Shown: positions 1 through 11,604 of the stretch, piece by piece
How positions within the stretch are numbered: position 1 is the stretch's first letter
How the letters are laid out: the number at the start of each line of letters is the position of its first letter
NCBI GenBank assembly: GCA_021030905.1
Contig: JAGFMI010000012.1
Location: 558,001-622,000, forward strand
Reading direction: 5' to 3'
Length of the DNA: 64,000 nt
DNA from: Pyrenula massariospora
Taxonomy: Eukaryota > Ascomycota > Eurotiomycetes > Pyrenulales > Pyrenulaceae
Translations under genes and position numbers: made by a program
The notes under the pieces: model-generated
Databases searched by the model: none
The model's input: only the letters and a program-made list of their open reading frames with translations
Told to the model about the DNA's origin: nothing

Positions 1-1411
1 AGATACAAGCCACGACAGTCTTCAACCCAGCCTTCAATCCAATTGCCTCATGCCTGCGTTAGGTAATTTTCCTCTACTCCCCATTGTGTTACTGCATATC
101 TAGGTTGGCATTGGATGCTTCATGGCGCCAACCTGGCATTACATCTCGGTCCATTCTCCGGAGCCGATGTCGTGACAACTCCAACCCGGCACTTTTGTGC
201 ACAATCCGCAAGTTTCCGCAGGTGACGTCTGTGAGCGATATCTAAGTGGCGGAATAATGGCTCCGCCTCTCACTATATCACATCGAGATACGCCCTGCAC
301 TTGATTCTTGACCCGTATGGCTGGGTGTATCTTGAACGTGGCCATCGAAGGCATCCTGCAGAGATCCAGATCCACTTCTCCTCACAAGCACCGCTCGTTT
401 TCCGATGTTTCAATCAGGCTACGATTCCCAGGACTGCATTACAGTGGATCTATTACATTGTGCAGCGAGTCCGTATCTGCCACATATTCTCACAGCAGTA
501 GATCTGCGGTTTCTGTGATCATTGTTGGTGATCCTTCGTAAGTGTTGCTATTCAAGCAACGTTCGGCAAAACATCGATTTTGTCCAGATCAAGATAGGAC
601 AAAAATCATTCTTGCAGTGTCCGCGTTCCATTGAAGAAAATTTGCGCAAGAATCTCGTACCCTAATGACGATGACAGCGTGAAAAACGCCTGTAGATAAG
701 TTCATGTTACACTATGCTAGAGAAACTCCAAGGTCAGAGATCGACCATTCCAACTAGACTAATTCATACCACAGACTCGGAAATCATTCAATCAAACGAC
801 AGCAAGTTCCGTAAATGGCAAACCGGGCAACTCAGCTTGATCGTGGAGATGGCTCTTGTAGGCTTCGAAGTCCTATAAGGTAGCACGACCGGGCTGCATC
901 GTGCTCAAGGATCCGAGGCGTTGGGGTTGCCCAATGGGTTGCATGAGGCTAATGGACGGCGGTTACTGGCGCTGCAGGGGGGGGCTGCTCATGCACAGAC
1001 CAGGTGGGCCAGCGCTTGCACCGCAAGCATGTTGCAGGAGTTGGGTTGAGAAAATGGAGACTGCCAGTGGTAAGCAAAAGTCCAAAATCCGCGGAACTAT
1101 CATCTGGCATATCTACAGGAATCAGCTCAAGGGTCAAGAAAAAGGCACGCTACTTCCCGTTGTAGCGCATCTTCCATTTGTGGCTAGCTGTTTGTGGGGA
1201 AGGCCCTTGACGTCAACGCTGAGAATCATTATGACCAAATCGATCGGCACGAGAAGAGCAAGGCCAGCACAGTTCCGTCATTCAAGGTAAAGGAGATCTA
1301 TCGAAATCATTTCCATCGATCAGACATCTTACCCCTTGCAAATATCCTAATTCGCCTATCCTGTAAACAAGCACTCACACACAACCCTCTCACCCCGCCT
1401 CTCCCCCTCTC
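1..1411. other. Gene-poor left edge
   Basis: No open frame here has convincing protein character. The last 100 bases before the next gene are C/T-rich, as is common in fungal promoters. The 3' end of a gene lying outside the window cannot be excluded. Confidence 0.5.
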
Positions 1412-1822
1412 ATGACCATGAAAATCTCCCACATCTTCAAACAAACCCCTCCCTCCCTCAGACACCACCCCTTCCCCAGGGCCCAACGCTTCTTCTCCTC
1501 AACCCACCAATCCCCCTACCCCCGCAAAGACGCCGAAGACCGCACCTCGCTCAACCCCAACGCCACTGAGTACAGCAAATCGGGCACCGACGACGCCGCC
1601 GCGGCGCAAGACGAGGCGGCTTTTGACCCCGCGAAGACCGATCCGCAGGAGCAGAAAGATACCGCTGGTCAAGGCAACGAGGTGAATCCGCTGGAGGTGA
1701 GCCCTGCCAATCCGGACGTTAGTCGGCAGCGGGGGGAGACGGAGGGCGGGGCGGAGAGGGGGCCGGAGAGGACGGTGGGGAGTGGGAGGGGGAGCACGAA
1801 GAAAGGGGGGAGGGTTGGTTGA
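1412..1822 (+). CDS. Small conserved fungal protein with a likely mitochondrial presequence
   Basis: A single exon encodes 136 residues. The first 35 residues are rich in Arg, Lys, Ser and Phe and lack acidic residues, ending in RFFSSTHQSPYPRK, which looks like a mitochondrial targeting sequence. The middle is acidic and polar (ATEYSKSGTDD, FDPAKTDPQEQKDTAGQG, NEVNPLEVSPANPDVS). The tail is Gly/Arg-rich. From memory, short proteins with this NPLEVSPANPDVS block occur widely in Pezizomycotina without an assigned function. A second Met lies two codons in (1418) and could be the real start. No membrane segment is visible. The matrix location is inferred from the N-terminus only. Confidence 0.75.
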   Translation: MTMKISHIFKQTPPSLRHHPFPRAQRFFSSTHQSPYPRKDAEDRTSLNPNATEYSKSGTDDAAAAQDEAAFDPAKTDPQEQKDTAGQGNEVNPLEVSPANPDVSRQRGETEGGAERGPERTVGSGRGSTKKGGRVG

Positions 1823-2074
1823 GTGCTTCCAGCAGGCTGTTATGGTGGTAGGGTTGTGGTGCATGCAGCGCTCCCTCGTGACGATTGCGCAAAGATGGCC
1901 GGCTCTCAGTTGTAGGGGGTTGTTCAACAGCTTTCTTTTGACCATAGAATTAGCCAGCATATTTAGATTGAGCACGGTCGCGGCACTCTTATCTCTCGTA
2001 GTCTATGCTCGTATATGGTATCGTTTGCAGTGCAAGGCAGGCAAATCCTCTGAACGCCTACGGCAATAAAAATC

Positions 2075-2836
2075 TCACTCGTGATTATCGGCACGACTTA
2101 ACAGAACGATATCCCTTCCTGAAATCACCCAGTACTTCTTGGGTGCCTTGCCCTCCAAAGCTTGAAATCCAGCCTTGACCGCCGCCTTGCCGATTTCCTC
2201 CGCGTCTTGCGCCCACCCGTCTTTCAAAACACCAGTATTCACGTGTCCTGCCAAAGCTGCCACCTTTCGAATAATCGCTTCCGTCGGCCGGCTCTCCTCA
2301 CGAGTCCCGGAAATCAGGCCAGGTCGAATAATGACTGTGTGATCAAACCCCAAGGCCTTGATGCCCTCCTCAATCTCTCCCTTCATCTTGGTGTAGCCCA
2401 TCATTGATTTTGAGTTTGCAGATGCGGAGCTTATGAGGACGCAGACTTTGCTTCCAGCATCTCTGGCAGCTTTAGCGAGCTCGAGGTGGAGATCATGCTC
2501 GATCTTGTATTGCTTGTCGAATCCGCCGGCCGCGGCTCGGGTGGTGCCAAAGGCAGAGAAGAATATTTCTGGGGTTGGCTTGATGTCCTTGATGTGGGAT
2601 GCCCACTTGGTTGTATCTGCGTCGATGAAGGTGTGGACCTTATCCTCGTGACTCGTGATTGCCGGATGGCTACGGCGGGCTAGCACGTTCACCGTAGGGC
2701 TTGAGGAAGCTGTGCAGAGGTGGTGGAGGATTTGGGAGCCCTGCGTGAGAAGTCAGTCATACCTCTACTTTCAGACAAGTCGGGCTATAGAGCTTACCAC
2801 CATGCCAGTGGCGCCGATGAGAGCTACAGATGTCAT
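2075..2836 (-). CDS. fmp52: Fmp52-like NAD(P)-binding mitochondrial protein
   Basis: Two exons (2741-2836 minus the intron, i.e. 2798-2836, and 2075-2740) joined across a 57-nt intron at 2741-2797 encode 234 residues. The start was chosen because the spliced N-terminus MTSVALIGATGMVGSQIL carries the Rossmann motif GxTGxVG; without the first exon the fold would lack its nucleotide-binding loop. Further family blocks are FFSAFGTTRAAAGG, the VCVLISSASANSKS region and YTKMKGEIEE, a short-chain dehydrogenase-like YxxxK. Length fits the yeast FMP52 family (about 230). Fmp52 is a mitochondrial outer-membrane protein of unclear substrate. The gene is divergent from met10 and shares its promoter region. 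Confidence 0.88.
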
Positions 2837-3067
2837 AGTTGCAATCAACGTGATTCGAGGCGCTTCTTCGACAAAAGTCACAATCTAGGAGTGGATGTTG
2901 GGAGTTAAAGAGAACATTCTATCAGGCATCAGGCCGCTTCGAGGTGAAGTCTCTTATACAAGCCGCAGACACCTCGAGATCCCATCGACGTAGTGTTTGA
3001 TCAGACTGCGCCTTCGTAATGGATGGCTCTTTAATTTTCGGCCCGCAATTGATCCGAATTGGCCGTG

Positions 3068-3084
3068 CGGATGAAGCTCATCCG
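3068..3084. promoter_or_regulatory. 17-bp inverted repeat in the fmp52/met10 promoter
   Basis: CGGATGA-AGC-TCATCCG is a perfect 7+7 bp inverted repeat. It lies 195 bases upstream of the met10 ATG and about 230 bases from the fmp52 ATG. Two known site types overlap in it: CGG-N11-CCG, the spacing bound by Gal4-type zinc clusters, and an ATGA..TCAT core like bZIP sites. The sulfur regulator CYS3/MetR is a bZIP with an ATG/CAT-type palindrome. Binding is inference. Confidence 0.4.
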
Positions 3085-3278
3085 GATGCCGAGGCTGTGT
3101 GGGGGAAGCGTGTTAAGGTTGTCGATAAGCTTTCTATCACGCAATTTTCCTGCATTGCCACAGCCTCGTCTGACCAGGTCCCGAGCATTGGCCGAGTCCA
3201 GATCGTGTCATTTTTCTGCCATGGGTCGATTTTGAAGCCTACACGCTTCTTCCCTTTCATTCTGTGAGTGTCTGCACA

Positions 3279-6200
3279 ATGCGCCTCCAGCACGAAGTAT
3301 CAAGCGGTGGCACAGTACTCGTCACTCCTCTTCAGACCGAGAAACCATTGACAAAGCGCACTGAACACTCGTCTTGTTCTCCATTTTCGCAGCCTGTCGC
3401 TTTCGACTCTCTCTCCGGTCCCACCTATGTGACTGCGCAAGTGCTCATTCAACAAGTCGCGTATTCGCTTTCAGACAAGCTCTTCGCGTACTCTCCAGAA
3501 ACCTTCGACCTAGACTCATGCGCGCAAGAGTGGTCATCTAAAAATGAGATCAATGCCCATGGGTACAATACAGATGTTCTGTCGTTGGACGTGCGACATG
3601 GTGCCGGTTCCTTAGCTTTGGGCTATCTCTTCTCGAAAGATTTTGATCTCCGGCGGAGACATATTCCACAGACCGTGTTGGCTGCTACAACTAGTTTAAA
3701 ATTTCTCCAACATGCACTTGAACAGCTCTCCCTTCTACACAAAGTGACGTCTCCTTTTGTCGCACATGTCGCTGCGGCAGATTATGATGGGGCCAATGAT
3801 GGTACATTGGTCACGGATTATTGCAGCTCTATGGTTCTTGTTGAAGACCTCGGCTTTGCTATGGTCTGTAGTAAGTCCGCTTATGAATCGCAGCATATGG
3901 CACTCTTCGCTACGGTGCTAGCTCATTCCATTCCATCCATACACATCATGGATGGCGTTCAAGCTACTAGGGAGACTACAAGAGTTATTGATGTGCTTGA
4001 CCAGCAGGGCCTGAGGGCGTCTTATGAAGATATCAAAAAGCACATTGGAGGGAAAGGCAAAAGACAAGAGACTTCGGATCAAACGGCGCTTCAACTACTT
4101 GAAGCCTTCAATGAAGAGATGGGCACCGAATATCAAGCGTTCGAGTACTCCGGACATGACAAGCCCTCTGTTGTGTTAGTGTGCTTTGGGACAATAGAAT
4201 CTTCGTTAACGTCGCAAATTGCTCGCTCTCTGGCGAAAGATGATGTTCCAGTAGGAGTCATCTCAGTGCGGATTTACCGACCTTTTGCGGAAGATGCATT
4301 TCTCGCCGCGATCCCAGAAACGACTCAGAGAATTGGCGTTCTTGGGCAGGTCCATAACGAGCGTGACGTACAGTCTCCAGCAATTCATTCTTACTTGTAT
4401 AATGATGTGCTCGCTGCAACCACACTTTCCGCAGACCCTACGTTGTCGCTTGAGGTCCAGGAACTTAAGTACTCAAGATCGCACACGTGGAATCCTGTTT
4501 CCGTTGCCGCCGCCTTTCAATTTGTATTAGGAAAGCCTCTCCTGCAAGAAAACGAGCAGCATAGGACGCCGAGCCTGCAACTTCTCGACAATTCAGTCCA
4601 GGAATACGTCTTTTGGGATCACGACGACTCGCACAGCGCAGACGCCGCCACTAATGTAGCACAAATTCTTTCAAGGAACACTGCTCGTAATGTTACAACA
4701 AACGTAACATTTGACAATAATCTAGAAGGTGGAATTCGTCGGGCAGACATTCGGACCTCCCCACTTAGTCTGGAAGCAAATTTTTCAGTAGACGACGCCG
4801 ATTTTGTATTCGTCGGGGATGCGAAGATCCTCGAAAAGATAGAGATTGTCCAAGGAATTAAAAATGGTGGTCAGCTTGTAGTGAACATTCCGAATTACAA
4901 GGAAGAAGATGTTGAAAAGAAATTCTCAAGTAAAGTCCGAAGACAAATTGCGTCGCATCAGATCGTTGTTCATGCTCTTGACTGCACAAAATCCGAAGCA
5001 GTCAGTTCTTTGGATCGTGGTGAGTGGCTTGTGACACAGCTTGCATTTCTAAAATGCATTCGACATGATCCCGAAACAAAGCAAGCGTTTTTAGAATATG
5101 ATTCTGAGGCAATCGACACTGTTTCCAATGAGATGGATAAGGTTTTACTACCTGTTCAGGTCCTCGAATCGTGGTCAGAGGCCGCCGCAGAAGATGAGGG
5201 AAAATCCCAGCCAACACATTTGAAAGCTACTAGCTTCGTGCGGTTTGAGAAAGAAGAGAGCGAACCTCCGTCACTGTTACGGGACTGGCAAAAGGCTGCC
5301 AAAGGCATGATGTTCAAAGAAGCCTATAACTCCGAAACAAAACTAAGACCAGATGTTACCACCAAGACTTACACTGTTCACGTACAAGAAAATCGGAGAT
5401 TAACACCACTCACGTACGACCGAAACATCTTCCACATCGAGTTTGCACTTGGCAACTCCGGCCTCAAATATGACATTGGCGAGGCACTCGGGGTCCATGC
5501 TGAAAATAACCCTGACGAGGTGATGGATTTCATCAAGTTCTACGGTCTCAACCCCGACGATGTCGTAGAAGTGGCCAGCCGCGAAGACTCTGGTGTCTTT
5601 GAGAACCGCACCGTGTGGCAGTCTCTGATGCAGAATATCGACATCTTCGGCCGCCCACCCAAACGCTTCTACGAGGCCCTCGCTGACTTCGCCGACGACG
5701 AGAAGGAAAAGAAAGAGCTCCTCGCCCTCGGCGGCCCCGAAGGCGCCGTCGAGTTCCAACGCCGAGCCGAAGTCGACACCGTCACCTACGCCGACATCCT
5801 CCTCGAATTCCCCTCCGCACACCCCTCCTTCCACGACATCGCCCGCATCGTCGCCCCCATGAAGCGCCGCGAGTACTCCATCGCCTCCTGCCAGAAAGTC
5901 ACCCCCACATCCGTAGCCCTGATGGTCGTCGTCGTCGGGTGGACCGACCCCAAGAGCCGCGACCGCTTCGGCCAAGCCACGCGCTACATGTCGCGCCTCC
6001 AGCCCGGCACCCCCGTCACCGTCAGCATCAAGCCCTCCGTCATGAAGCTCCCCCCCAGGAGCACCCAGCCCCTGATCATGGCCGGCCTCGGCACCGGCCT
6101 CGCGCCCTTCCGCGCCTTCGTCCAGCACCGCGCGCTGGAAAAAGCGCAGGGCAAGGAGATTGGGGCCGTGCTGCTGTACATGGGCTCGCGCCACCAGCGC

Positions 6201-6527
6201 GAGGAGTACTGCTACGGCGAGGAGTGGGAGGCGTACCAAGACGCGGGCGTCATCACGCTGCTGGGGCGCGCCTTTTCGCGTGATCAGCCGCAGAAGATTT
6301 ATATTCAGGACCGGATGAGGGAGAGTCGGGCGGAGATTGTGAAAGCGTATCTTGAGGAGGAGGGGGCGTTTTATTTGTGCGGGCCGACGTGGCCGGTGCC
6401 AGATGTGACGGGGGTGTTGGAGGAGGCGATTGTGGCGCATGGGAGGGGGCAGGGGAGGAAGGTGGATGGGAGGAGGGAGATTGAGAGGTTGAAGGATGAA
6501 GGCAGGTATGTGTTGGAGGTCTATTGA
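3279..6527 (+). CDS. met10: Sulfite reductase (NADPH) flavoprotein alpha subunit
   Basis: A single exon of 1082 residues. This subunit passes electrons from NADPH through FAD to the hemoprotein beta subunit, which reduces sulfite to sulfide in sulfate assimilation. The N-terminal part (SGPTYVTAQVLIQQVAYSLS onward) is the pyruvate-ferredoxin-oxidoreductase-like region typical of fungal MET10. The C-terminal third is the ferredoxin-reductase module: FAD motif RREYSIAS near residue 865, NADPH-binding GTGLAPFRAF near 940, LYMGSRHQREEYCYGEEW after it, and YLCGPTW near 1035. No FMN flavodoxin domain is seen, as expected for this subunit. The frame is open upstream to 3264 but only through a GTG, so ATG 3279 is used. 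Base composition changes strongly along the gene: from about 5.6 kb third positions become mostly C or G. Confidence 0.95.
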   Translation: MRLQHEVSSGGTVLVTPLQTEKPLTKRTEHSSCSPFSQPVAFDSLSGPTYVTAQVLIQQVAYSLSDKLFAYSPETFDLDSCAQEWSSKNEINAHGYNTDVLSLDVRHGAGSLALGYLFSKDFDLRRRHIPQTVLAATTSLKFLQHALEQLSLLHKVTSPFVAHVAAADYDGANDGTLVTDYCSSMVLVEDLGFAMVCSKSAYESQHMALFATVLAHSIPSIHIMDGVQATRETTRVIDVLDQQGLRASYEDIKKHIGGKGKRQETSDQTALQLLEAFNEEMGTEYQAFEYSGHDKPSVVLVCFGTIESSLTSQIARSLAKDDVPVGVISVRIYRPFAEDAFLAAIPETTQRIGVLGQVHNERDVQSPAIHSYLYNDVLAATTLSADPTLSLEVQELKYSRSHTWNPVSVAAAFQFVLGKPLLQENEQHRTPSLQLLDNSVQEYVFWDHDDSHSADAATNVAQILSRNTARNVTTNVTFDNNLEGGIRRADIRTSPLSLEANFSVDDADFVFVGDAKILEKIEIVQGIKNGGQLVVNIPNYKEEDVEKKFSSKVRRQIASHQIVVHALDCTKSEAVSSLDRGEWLVTQLAFLKCIRHDPETKQAFLEYDSEAIDTVSNEMDKVLLPVQVLESWSEAAAEDEGKSQPTHLKATSFVRFEKEESEPPSLLRDWQKAAKGMMFKEAYNSETKLRPDVTTKTYTVHVQENRRLTPLTYDRNIFHIEFALGNSGLKYDIGEALGVHAENNPDEVMDFIKFYGLNPDDVVEVASREDSGVFENRTVWQSLMQNIDIFGRPPKRFYEALADFADDEKEKKELLALGGPEGAVEFQRRAEVDTVTYADILLEFPSAHPSFHDIARIVAPMKRREYSIASCQKVTPTSVALMVVVVGWTDPKSRDRFGQATRYMSRLQPGTPVTVSIKPSVMKLPPRSTQPLIMAGLGTGLAPFRAFVQHRALEKAQGKEIGAVLLYMGSRHQREEYCYGEEWEAYQDAGVITLLGRAFSRDQPQKIYIQDRMRESRAEIVKAYLEEEGAFYLCGPTWPVPDVTGVLEEAIVAHGRGQGRKVDGRREIERLKDEGRYVLEVY

Positions 6528-7612
6528 TCGGTTAGATTCCGTTGGAGGATGTTCATGCGTTGTGTTGCATCTCGGATGGGCTTCAGAAACGGATCGTCCT
6601 GTCGTTTGGTGGCTGTCGTTTTGAACACAAATGATTTTGCCAAGATTAAATGGGGCGCCAGAAAAGTAAAAGCAATGCATCAGTACAGAGGCGGGATCCC
6701 TCTACTTTTGGTCTCTCCGACGAAGCTCATAAGGGGCCCCAAACCGCTCTCCTCGACTCTACCACAGCGAAATATAGACACCCAGTTCCCTGGACAGCAA
6801 TCCCCTCCCTTTCTCACGGCCCCACTCGGGCACACCGACTCGTATTTACAGCAGACAAATAGTTGTATCAGCCTATGTTTAACACTACGGGAAGACGTCG
6901 GCGGGGTTGATAGAGATATAAAACTGGTTCGCGCTGTAGAAACGCGCTGACTGGAGCTTGCCGACGACGTGGGCTATATCATACGATTAAGTAACGAATT
7001 AAAGAGAGATGGTTGCGGGACTACTTCGACCTTGGGGCTTTTCTAGTAGCGAAGATGTTAGCAACCACTCAATAGTACACGCTATCGATCTGATGGACGA
7101 CATAGATATGCTATTGATAGCTTCGATGGATGGGAAACAATACTGGAAGCAACGAGGCGAGGCACAATGCAAGCACCGCCTGGAATGGTACGGAGATCAA
7201 CACTCCTGCTAGGCTGGGGATGGATAGATGGGCAGGCGCGCCAACTATCAGTTGCTAATGTGGCTCGAAAACTTAGATACCGAGTAGAACATCGCCTGTT
7301 ATGAATGAGTATGTCTGTCGGGACCTAGCGGGGCACGACGGCTGGCCCAGTGCAAGTCGTAAACAATACCGCCACGAGGTCCAGCGATATTAGTATTTAT
7401 ATCTAGGAGCCCAACAAGTCCGCTAACATGACGGCTGAATATAAGCCGAACAACTTATGAAGCAGTGGCAAGAGGACTCTGGGATTCACTATGTTCCTGC
7501 TCATCTCTATTCTAGGACGATTAGTCTCATCGACACCATAATAATCCATGCAAGCGATTGCACTCATGATCTTCACTGTTACCAGACATCTCAAGCTCTT
7601 CGTTGAGCGCCA
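6528..7612. other. Intergenic region between convergent genes
   Basis: The two flanking genes end here. It holds short open frames only (for example 7009-7212 plus), none with recognisable protein features. I see no repeat or RNA gene. Confidence 0.5.
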
Positions 7613-9381
7613 TCAGCCGGTTCCGTGATCCATCACTTTCTCACAACCAGCCTTTATCCCCTCACCTAGTTCTATGTCTCCGACTGCAAATTCTGGCTCG
7701 ATCGCGATCAACGCATCTGTCAAGCCTTCCAAGAAGTCACATAGGAAGTCTCCACCTGGCCCGACATGAAAACTCCAACTTGCATCAATCCAATCAGTTG
7801 GTCCTGCTTGGTCTTGCAGCCGCCAATATTGATTGAAATATTGCACACCTGCAAAATTTACGGTATTACACCATGTTGGGCCGTCAACAATATGGTCTGG
7901 ATAGGGATGATCGCGTTTACCAGGAATCCAGCTCCTTCTAGCTTCTTCGATATCGTACGAGGCCTTGTAGCAGTTTTTCTTCCCTTGAGCAGCCTGCATG
8001 GCTGTCAGCGCTGCTGAACTGATCATGGCATTTCGGAGCGAGGTCTCGTTATACGAGCTGGCCTCCACCTTGATCCCCAAGCTTCCGTCCCGGGCTAAGA
8101 AGCCACTATTAACGTAATCAATTTTCCCAATAGAGACTGTACCCGTGGAACAAGCGGTCTGAGCCCCGTCCTTAGATGGCGTTGGGCAGAGTTTGGCGAG
8201 AGCGCTAGACACAGAAGTTGAGAGAGCTGAGCCTGTCAGCGTACCAACGTGAACGGGGGAGCTTCCAGCCTGAACAGTGGCTTGAGCTTTCTTCGGTAGA
8301 CAGCTAGTCATAGTAGTGCAGCTATCCTCGTTGGCATTCACCTGAGTGCATATCCGACACAAGTCGCTGTTCGTACTCGCGGGAGGCAATGAATCATCGG
8401 TTGTGCTAGTACTACCAGGAAGCGTCTTGTATGCACAGCTATCCGATTCTGGCACCGGTGTACCGGGAATTGATGTTAAAGGGTAAAACTTTTTTCCACA
8501 AGAACAGCCAGCCTTATTAATCGCAGGAGGTTCTGGAGCGACATAGGTGCAAGTTGGTGTTGGAACTTGTGCACAGGCTGATCTCTTGATGCGCTTGCTG
8601 GTATTCGGAATGGGAGACCCGTTACAATCAAAGTCTGAATGCCACGCATCGTCGTTGCTTTCGATGAAAATGGCAAGAGTACCGCCACCGCCGTCTTTTG
8701 CCGTCCATTGAACAACGGCTTTGCCACCTGGTCCGTCTTCTGATACGCTAGTGGCAGTGGTTGCCACGTAATGGTAGTTGTGAATATTTTCTGCCGCCAC
8801 GCTATGGCCGACAAGAAATTCTTCTATTCTCGTGTATCCTACAGTATTCGGCGATGCACTATTGATGATCCACGCTTGGGTCCCATCCCCTTGTGTGGCT
8901 TCGCCACCAGCAACAGTTTCCGCGTCCAATAAAGGGTCAATGATTTTTTTATCAACGACTTGATCGTTGGTCATTGCAACACAAGCCTCCGGGGGGTTTG
9001 TGCCCGGTTTGACGCCTTGCTGGGCAAAATGACCTATAATAACGTGTTTGCCATCGGCTATGACGACGACAGTGCAACCATAGAACAGCTTGGTTGTATA
9101 GGCTGCGTTTTGAGTCCGATCAAGTTCCCACCCATTGGTACCCCCAACAGAAACAGGATTCTTGATGCTTTTCCAAACCGCTGATAGGTCGATGGTGACG
9201 CGTTTTGTAAGTGCTTTAGAGATCAATGACTGACTGTACACTGTCAATCATATCTCAAGTCCAAGGAAGGCATCACTCACGTTGGCTCAGGAGTCGGGGC
9301 TGGTAGAGGATTTGCCAAAGCACACAAGATTAGCACGAAAATAAAGAGAACATACAGCCTAATATAGGACTGTTCCGCCAT
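7613..9381 (-). CDS. Large secreted cysteine-rich protein, function unknown
   Basis: Exon 1 (9281-9381) and exon 2 (7613-9233), joined over a 47-nt intron, encode 573 residues. The first exon supplies the signal peptide: MAEQSYIRLY followed by a strongly hydrophobic stretch and ALANPLPAP. A possible Kex2 site (LTKR) follows near residue 43. The N-terminal block (KLFYGCTVVVIADG, VIIGHFAQQ) resembles a module I recall from uncharacterised fungal proteins. A Cys-rich middle follows (SCAYKTLPGSTS, DLCRICTQVNANEDSC), then a C-terminal block with YWRLQDQ and DWIDASWSFHVGPGGDFLC. A TTTATAA-like box sits about 70 bases upstream of the ATG. No catalytic motif is recognised; cell-wall or secreted-enzyme roles are possible but not shown. 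Confidence 0.8.
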
Positions 9382-11604
9382 GATTCAACATGAACACAGA
9401 AATAAATTCAAACTGTAACGATCAACAATAAGGGAGAAGGTCCGGCTTTATAAACATTTCCATAATTTTTGAATTGTTACTACAAAAGTTGGTCCTCAAC
9501 GAAGAGACTGCAATCCCATCTGCCCCAAGGCAGAATGAATGACGCAGCATGAGAGTTAGAAGCAAGAACTCTGAAATCTATCATGGCTCAGATCCTTTCA
9601 GTGGATGAGTTGTGTTGTTGGTGGCCCTTCGCCGTTGAATACAACCACAGGGCAATATACTCTGCAAAGGCTCGCATCAATTCCAACAGCGTCACTGGAA
9701 AATAATTGTTTTCTAGCAGTAAAGCGAACAATATCTGAGGAGGATGTGCAGCAGCTCACTTGTTATCTTGATTGGAAGCCGCAACACAACGCATGGTTCC
9801 GCCTCGGGATTGTCAAAGTTGGCGCGTTTTACCCTCTATAATACGAGGATTTGTGCGGCATGTTCCGAGACATTAAATGGGCGGATGTGGGAAAAAAAGA
9901 AAAGGGTTGAGAAGAAACGGCCATGAAGGCTCTGGTTTGGCATTGTGTGGAGGCAAAACCAACGTCGATTCAGACAGTGGCAGCAGCCCTGTGGAACAAA
10001 GGGAGCAAGACTGAGACAATAACAGGCATCATTACCAGAGCTCAGAAACCAGGGGAGCCTCAATATGATCCTTCCGACAAGTGTAATTAAAGTTTTCTCA
10101 GCCTTTCCGCCACCAGTACAAGAGAAAATTATTCAAGCTCCTCTTGTCTAATTTCATTAGCCAGAACGGCGCAAGTGTTTGGAAGGCAACTAGACAGTAG
10201 GTGAACACAATCTAAAGCGAGATCACATGCATTGAGCTGGATCAGCTTCTCTTGTTTCCGGTATGAAAACTTCGCCTTCTGCGTTTGCATTCTTAGTACT
10301 CAGCATCTTGCCTCAGCATCGATACGCTCAACTTGTGGAGGTTGATAATACCAGAAATCTGTGACCAGTGATCGACTTATCACGTAAAGCTTGGGCTCTG
10401 CTTCTGCGGCTGCAAAATAGTGATAGTACCTTGCTGCGCTTTGGGTTTGAAGAGGAGGCAGCCTGCAGAAGAGCAGCGAATTGATTGCACCGGAAGGATA
10501 AGTAATTGGTCTGTGGCGTTTATTGTTTCATTTAACGGCCTTCAAGATTGGCACTAGGACATTATAACATACTTTCAACATGGAATGGTTGAGCCTTACG
10601 AAATCGCCGTGGTGTTGAAGTGCGACTAAAAATTCCATGCGAACGCGGAGACGGTGTGGGTACTGTGGGAATCACGAAACAACTCACGAGCGATCAATCA
10701 CGTTTTTTGAAATCATACACTCAGAACACACAATTATTGTCAATACTTGGATTCAATTAATTCATTGAGCTCTAGGCTTCCTTTTGACATCGATTTTGAC
10801 TCGTTTACCCAAGCCGCATCATGCCTGAAGCTCTCTGAATACCAAATATCATCGATTTCGACTCAAATATGCCTTTTGGGACCTCCTGGATGCTTATCTG
10901 TTGTTTGTACTGCTGGCTAACAAGCTCTACAGATACAAACACATTGAAAAACGTACAAAAGGTCTAGCTAGGCCTACAGACACGTACAGCGATACTGCAC
11001 ATCAACTATTCGTTGTTCCACGTGTTCTTTCAGAGCCTCTAGTTACTGATCCACGCTGGACCATGTACGAAGCACATAATTTGATACAAGCTACTTCTTG
11101 TTGCTCGAACGAGCTATAGAAGAGCTGAATACACAAACTATCTTCGATAGTTGCTGAATCAACGACTAGATGTGCAGCTCGCGCAGAGCGGTATCAGTTA
11201 AACCAGAGCCTGGTGCAATACCCAGATCCGATTCACCCCAATTAGAGCCTCAATCTACGAGATGGAGAGAGGGAGAGGGGCATAGAGGGACAATGAAACA
11301 GCCATTGTTACAGCCCCCAACCTCCAACCCCTCCAACTCCACGTCCAAATCCAGCGATAGAGAGTTGGACCTCTATAGAGCTTAGTTTTTACCCGGCATG
11401 GCGCCCAAATGGGAAGCCGAAACAGTGTAGAAAATCCTTCATCATCATTATCATCACTGAGGGAATCACTTATATCCGCCTTCGGCAGCCTCACAGCGGG
11501 CAGTCTTCTGTAAAAATCGAACCAAAGAATAGCCCGTGCAATCTTTCAGGCTCTACAAGCACATTTACGAGCTGTCTTGATACCATAGAAGGTTCGATAT
11601 CTTT
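9382..11604. other. Long region without a convincing gene
   Basis: Only short frames are present (for example 9605-9841 and 10901-11119 plus, 11255-11494 minus), without motifs or plausible splice partners. The first 200 bases are presumably the promoter of the secreted protein gene. The rest may be decayed sequence; I see no terminal repeats. Confidence 0.4.

Noticed and set aside
5400-6680. A 426-codon frame antisense to met10
   Set aside because: It is created by the GC-rich third positions of met10; its translation is low-complexity and has no start context or motif.
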